Below are positions 6,803-8,821 of a stretch of DNA of 8,821 nt, piece by piece. A program made the position numbers and the translations under genes. Numbering within the stretch: position 1 is the first letter of the stretch; each line of letters starts with the position of its first letter. Origin of the DNA: Clostridiales bacterium (lineage in GTDB: Bacteria; Bacillota_B; Dehalobacteriia; UBA4068); NCBI GenBank assembly GCA_009782975.1, contig WRIA01000011.1, positions 1 through 8,821 on the forward strand, written 5' to 3'. The notes under the pieces are model-generated. The model was not told the origin of the DNA and did not search any database. It saw nothing but the letters and a program-made list of their open reading frames with translations.

Positions 6803-8158
6803 TTATTCCTCAATTATTCTTTTTGCTATTATTATCAGCTTGTGGCCGCTAAGGCGATAGACACGTTTGTACAAACGGGGCAGCCATATAATATCTTCTT
6901 TGGCGGTAAGCAGCGGCCAGCCCGCGCGAAGGTACTGCGGTATTTTTGCATCTATAAATATATCCTTTACCTTGTGCCGCCCCGCCTTACCCATTGAGAA
7001 AATGCTATCTCCCTGGCGGCGGGTGCGGAAGGCAAGCTCCTTTTCCATTTCGGCTGGCAGAAGTATGATATCTCCTTCTTTAAACTGGGCGCTTGTTCCT
7101 TTTAAAACGTGCTCCGCCATATACTTCCAACCCCAGCCGGCCAATTTATGCCACTTGCCATCCGCCTTAAGGGGTATGACCTCCCTATACTCCGGCAAGC
7201 CCGGGTGCTCCCGCTCTATAAACAGCGCACCGCGCCGGTAAATAAGCCAGCCGCCGGGACCGCTTGTTCTTTGCTCCTCCTTTAAGGCGCGGACCGCCTC
7301 CGTCTGGGCAAAACTCAACTCATCTCCTGCTACCTGCGCAAAGGCCATACGCACGATGCGGCGCTGCAAAGCCGGGGGCAAGGCAAAATAGCCTTCCGCT
7401 ACAGAACGTCCATCCCTGCTACGCAGTTCATCCAAGGCTACCCCGGCCCAAGCCGCAAGCAGCATATTATCCTCGCGGCATATATCCGCAGTAGCGCTTA
7501 AGCTTTGCAGCAAGCGCGGGTTAATCTCCAAAAGCTTGGGCAGCAGTTTTAGGCGTATATGATTTCGCAGGTAACGTGTATCGTCATTGCTTTCGTCTTT
7601 ACAAAAACGCAGATCGTGCAGGGCGCGGTGATCCTCTATCTGTTCCGGCAAGGCGCTCAAAAGTGGGCGGATTATATCCCCTTCCTTTGGTGACATTGCG
7701 GCCAGACCTTCCAGCCCGCTGCCGCGCAGCAAGTGTAGTAAAACGGTTTCCGCCTGATCCCGGGCGTGGTGAGCCGTGGCTATTTTAGCCGCGCCTGTTT
7801 TTAGCGCGGTTTCGCGCAAAAAAGCGTAGCGTGCGCGGCGGGCCGCATCCTCCAGGTTATCTCCCCCTGCCAAGGCCCGCACATCGGCGCGGCCACCGTA
7901 AAATGGCAGGCCGTAACCGGCGGCAAGTTCCCCGGCAAACTGCTGCTCGGCGGCGCTGTTTTGACGCAGTTGATGGTCAAAATGGGCCACAACAAGGGTA
8001 AAATCAAGCGCGGCGCTTAAATTATGCAGTATATGAAGCATAACACAGGAATCCCGGCCTGCGGAAACAGCCACCACCACCTGCTGTCCGGGCCGCATAA
8101 GCTTTTCGGAAAGTAAATACTCCCGCGTTTGCGTAAAAAGATCTTGCCGCTTGCTCAT
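6803..8158 (-). CDS. tilS: tRNA(Ile)-lysidine synthetase
   Basis: A 451-residue cytoplasmic enzyme that attaches lysine to C34 of the tRNA-Ile CAU anticodon, changing both its decoding and its charging. The N-type ATP pyrophosphatase domain fills residues 25-215: SAGRDS (32-37), HFDHQLR (59-65), NLEDAARRARY (101-111), TAHHARDQAET (128-138), RGSGLEGL (145-152), RPLL (164-167) and DESNDDTRYLRNHIR (188-202). The C-terminal TilS domain spans about 376-436, with RRQGDSIFSMGKAGRHKVKD. The nucleotide loop is usually SGGxDS; here the first glycine is alanine. GGAGG lies seven bases before the ATG. It follows the PilZ gene by 50 bases across a small hairpin. The gene is essential in most bacteria and otherwise looks intact. 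Confidence 0.96.
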   Translation of the reverse strand: MSKRQDLFTQTREYLLSEKLMRPGQQVVVAVSAGRDSCVMLHILHNLSAALDFTLVVAHFDHQLRQNSAAEQQFAGELAAGYGLPFYGGRADVRALAGGDNLEDAARRARYAFLRETALKTGAAKIATAHHARDQAETVLLHLLRGSGLEGLAAMSPKEGDIIRPLLSALPEQIEDHRALHDLRFCKDESNDDTRYLRNHIRLKLLPKLLEINPRLLQSLSATADICREDNMLLAAWAGVALDELRSRDGRSVAEGYFALPPALQRRIVRMAFAQVAGDELSFAQTEAVRALKEEQRTSGPGGWLIYRRGALFIEREHPGLPEYREVIPLKADGKWHKLAGWGWKYMAEHVLKGTSAQFKEGDIILLPAEMEKELAFRTRRQGDSIFSMGKAGRHKVKDIFIDAKIPQYLRAGWPLLTAKEDIIWLPRLYKRVYRLSGHKLIIIAKRIIEE

Positions 8159-8179
8159 CGGCCGGCCTCCTTATGCGTT

Positions 8180-8205
8180 AAAAAGGACGCTTACACGCCC
8201 TTTTT
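8180..8205 (-). terminator. Small terminator or attenuator hairpin between PilZ gene and tilS
   Basis: On the minus strand AAAAAGGGCG, a 6-base loop and CGTCCTTTTT form a 10-bp stem with one G-U pair, beginning three bases after the PilZ stop codon. The GC part is only five pairs but is followed by five T's, the form of a weak intrinsic terminator. tilS begins 21 bases later with no clear promoter in between, so partial readthrough is likely. Confidence 0.5.
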
Positions 8206-8208
8206 CCA

Positions 8209-8821
8209 TCAAAGCCTTTCCAGTTTGGCGCTAAAGATGGCATCACTAAGCCGGTGCTTTTCGTCGGGAAACTGGTCGAAGATAAAATCGAAGCCGTAAT
8301 CGAATTTAAACAGAGAAGTTTGGGGACAATGCCCTTTGCGCACCAGCTTGGATGGAAGCAAAAAATAATCCTTGCCTCTAAGGTTAAATTCCAGCAAAAA
8401 ATAAGGTTCGGAAGGCGAATTGAAAACATCGTTGTTTACCAGACAGACCCCGCCTGCGCTGATGTCAAATACCTCGCAGGATAATACGGGAGTTTTGGAG
8501 GGCTTAAACATAGGTTCCCCTTGCAGGCTTTGGGGCGAAAGCTCATAAACATTTACATGCAGCCGCATCTCCTCCCGAAAATGTTCCCTGTTACTTACCT
8601 TCTCTATGGGGGCTATCTGTTCTATAAGCGTCAGATAAAGGGTTTCCTCCATGCGCTTGTCTATAAGCTCCCCAGCTAATCTGTAAGACCTGTTCTCCAC
8701 GGAAAAGGTTATATCTAACCGCGCCTTTACTCCCATGGCGGCAAAGCTGTTATATAATTCCTCGCTTTGCACCCAAAAGCTGTTGAAGGCTTCCATACCG
8801 TAAAGCCGTACATCGAAAACC
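8209..8821 (-). CDS. PilZ-domain cyclic-di-GMP binding protein (5' end outside window)
   Basis: The frame stays open to the window edge, reading VFDVRLYG before the first internal ATG (8794-8796). That ATG has no ribosome site, so the true start is probably upstream and the gene is partial. Numbering from that ATG, residues 1-65 are a beta-rich region with no clear match. A PilZ domain follows, with both cyclic-di-GMP motifs: RxxxR as REHFR (70-74) and DxSxxG as DISAGG (111-116). The strands after it fit the PilZ barrel, ending at residue 195. Proteins of this type change activity on binding the second messenger and typically act on motility, adhesion or export; YcgR-like flagellar brakes are one example. 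No partner gene is visible to decide the target. It is upstream of tilS but separated by a hairpin. Confidence 0.8.
   Translation of the reverse strand, partial: VFDVRLYGMEAFNSFWVQSEELYNSFAAMGVKARLDITFSVENRSYRLAGELIDKRMEETLYLTLIEQIAPIEKVSNREHFREEMRLHVNVYELSPQSLQGEPMFKPSKTPVLSCEVFDISAGGVCLVNNDVFNSPSEPYFLLEFNLRGKDYFLLPSKLVRKGHCPQTSLFKFDYGFDFIFDQFPDEKHRLSDAIFSAKLERL

Overview
The window is ordinary bacterial chromosome, densely packed, with roughly even base composition. It reads as a Firmicutes-type anaerobe. The support is the clustered folP-folB-folK genes, an Rrf2/IscR regulator directly ahead of a cysteine desulfurase, the tilS-ftsH neighbourhood, and a stand-alone cysteine-rich (CCG) iron-sulfur protein. 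A Negativicutes or clostridial origin would fit, but that placement is inference. I see no tRNA, rRNA, insertion sequence, CRISPR array, phage gene or attachment site. No gene-free stretch exceeds about 150 bases.

All genes but one lie on the minus strand, so they are described right to left. The right edge (8209-8821) holds a PilZ-domain protein whose 5' end runs out of the window. A small terminator-like hairpin follows it, then tilS (tRNA-Ile lysidine synthetase) and ftsH (membrane AAA+ zinc protease, TTG start, probably with its own promoter). The single plus-strand gene (3953-4606) encodes a cysteine-rich protein with an HdrB/LutA-like CCG domain. It converges on ftsH across a two-way hairpin terminator and diverges from folP through a 140-base region with back-to-back promoters.

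From folP leftward runs a biosynthetic cluster: folP (dihydropteroate synthase with a long N-terminal extension), folB (dihydroneopterin aldolase), folK (pyrophosphokinase) and panC (pantothenate synthetase). FolB, FolK and FolP are successive steps from dihydroneopterin to dihydropteroate. PanC makes pantothenate, whose pantoate precursor is made by PanB (not in the window) with a folate cofactor.

Thirty bases after panC comes a consensus sigma-A type promoter for an iron-sulfur unit: iscR, then the first 34 codons of a cysteine desulfurase cut by the left edge. This promoter carries a perfect 16-bp palindrome just after the predicted transcription start and a pair of direct repeats over its -35 and spacer, which suggests autoregulation.

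Most of the window is well-known housekeeping. The best candidates for something less described are the CCG protein with its asymmetric cysteine spacing and divergent promoter, the iscR control region, the altered nucleotide-binding loop in TilS, and the N-terminal module of FolP.
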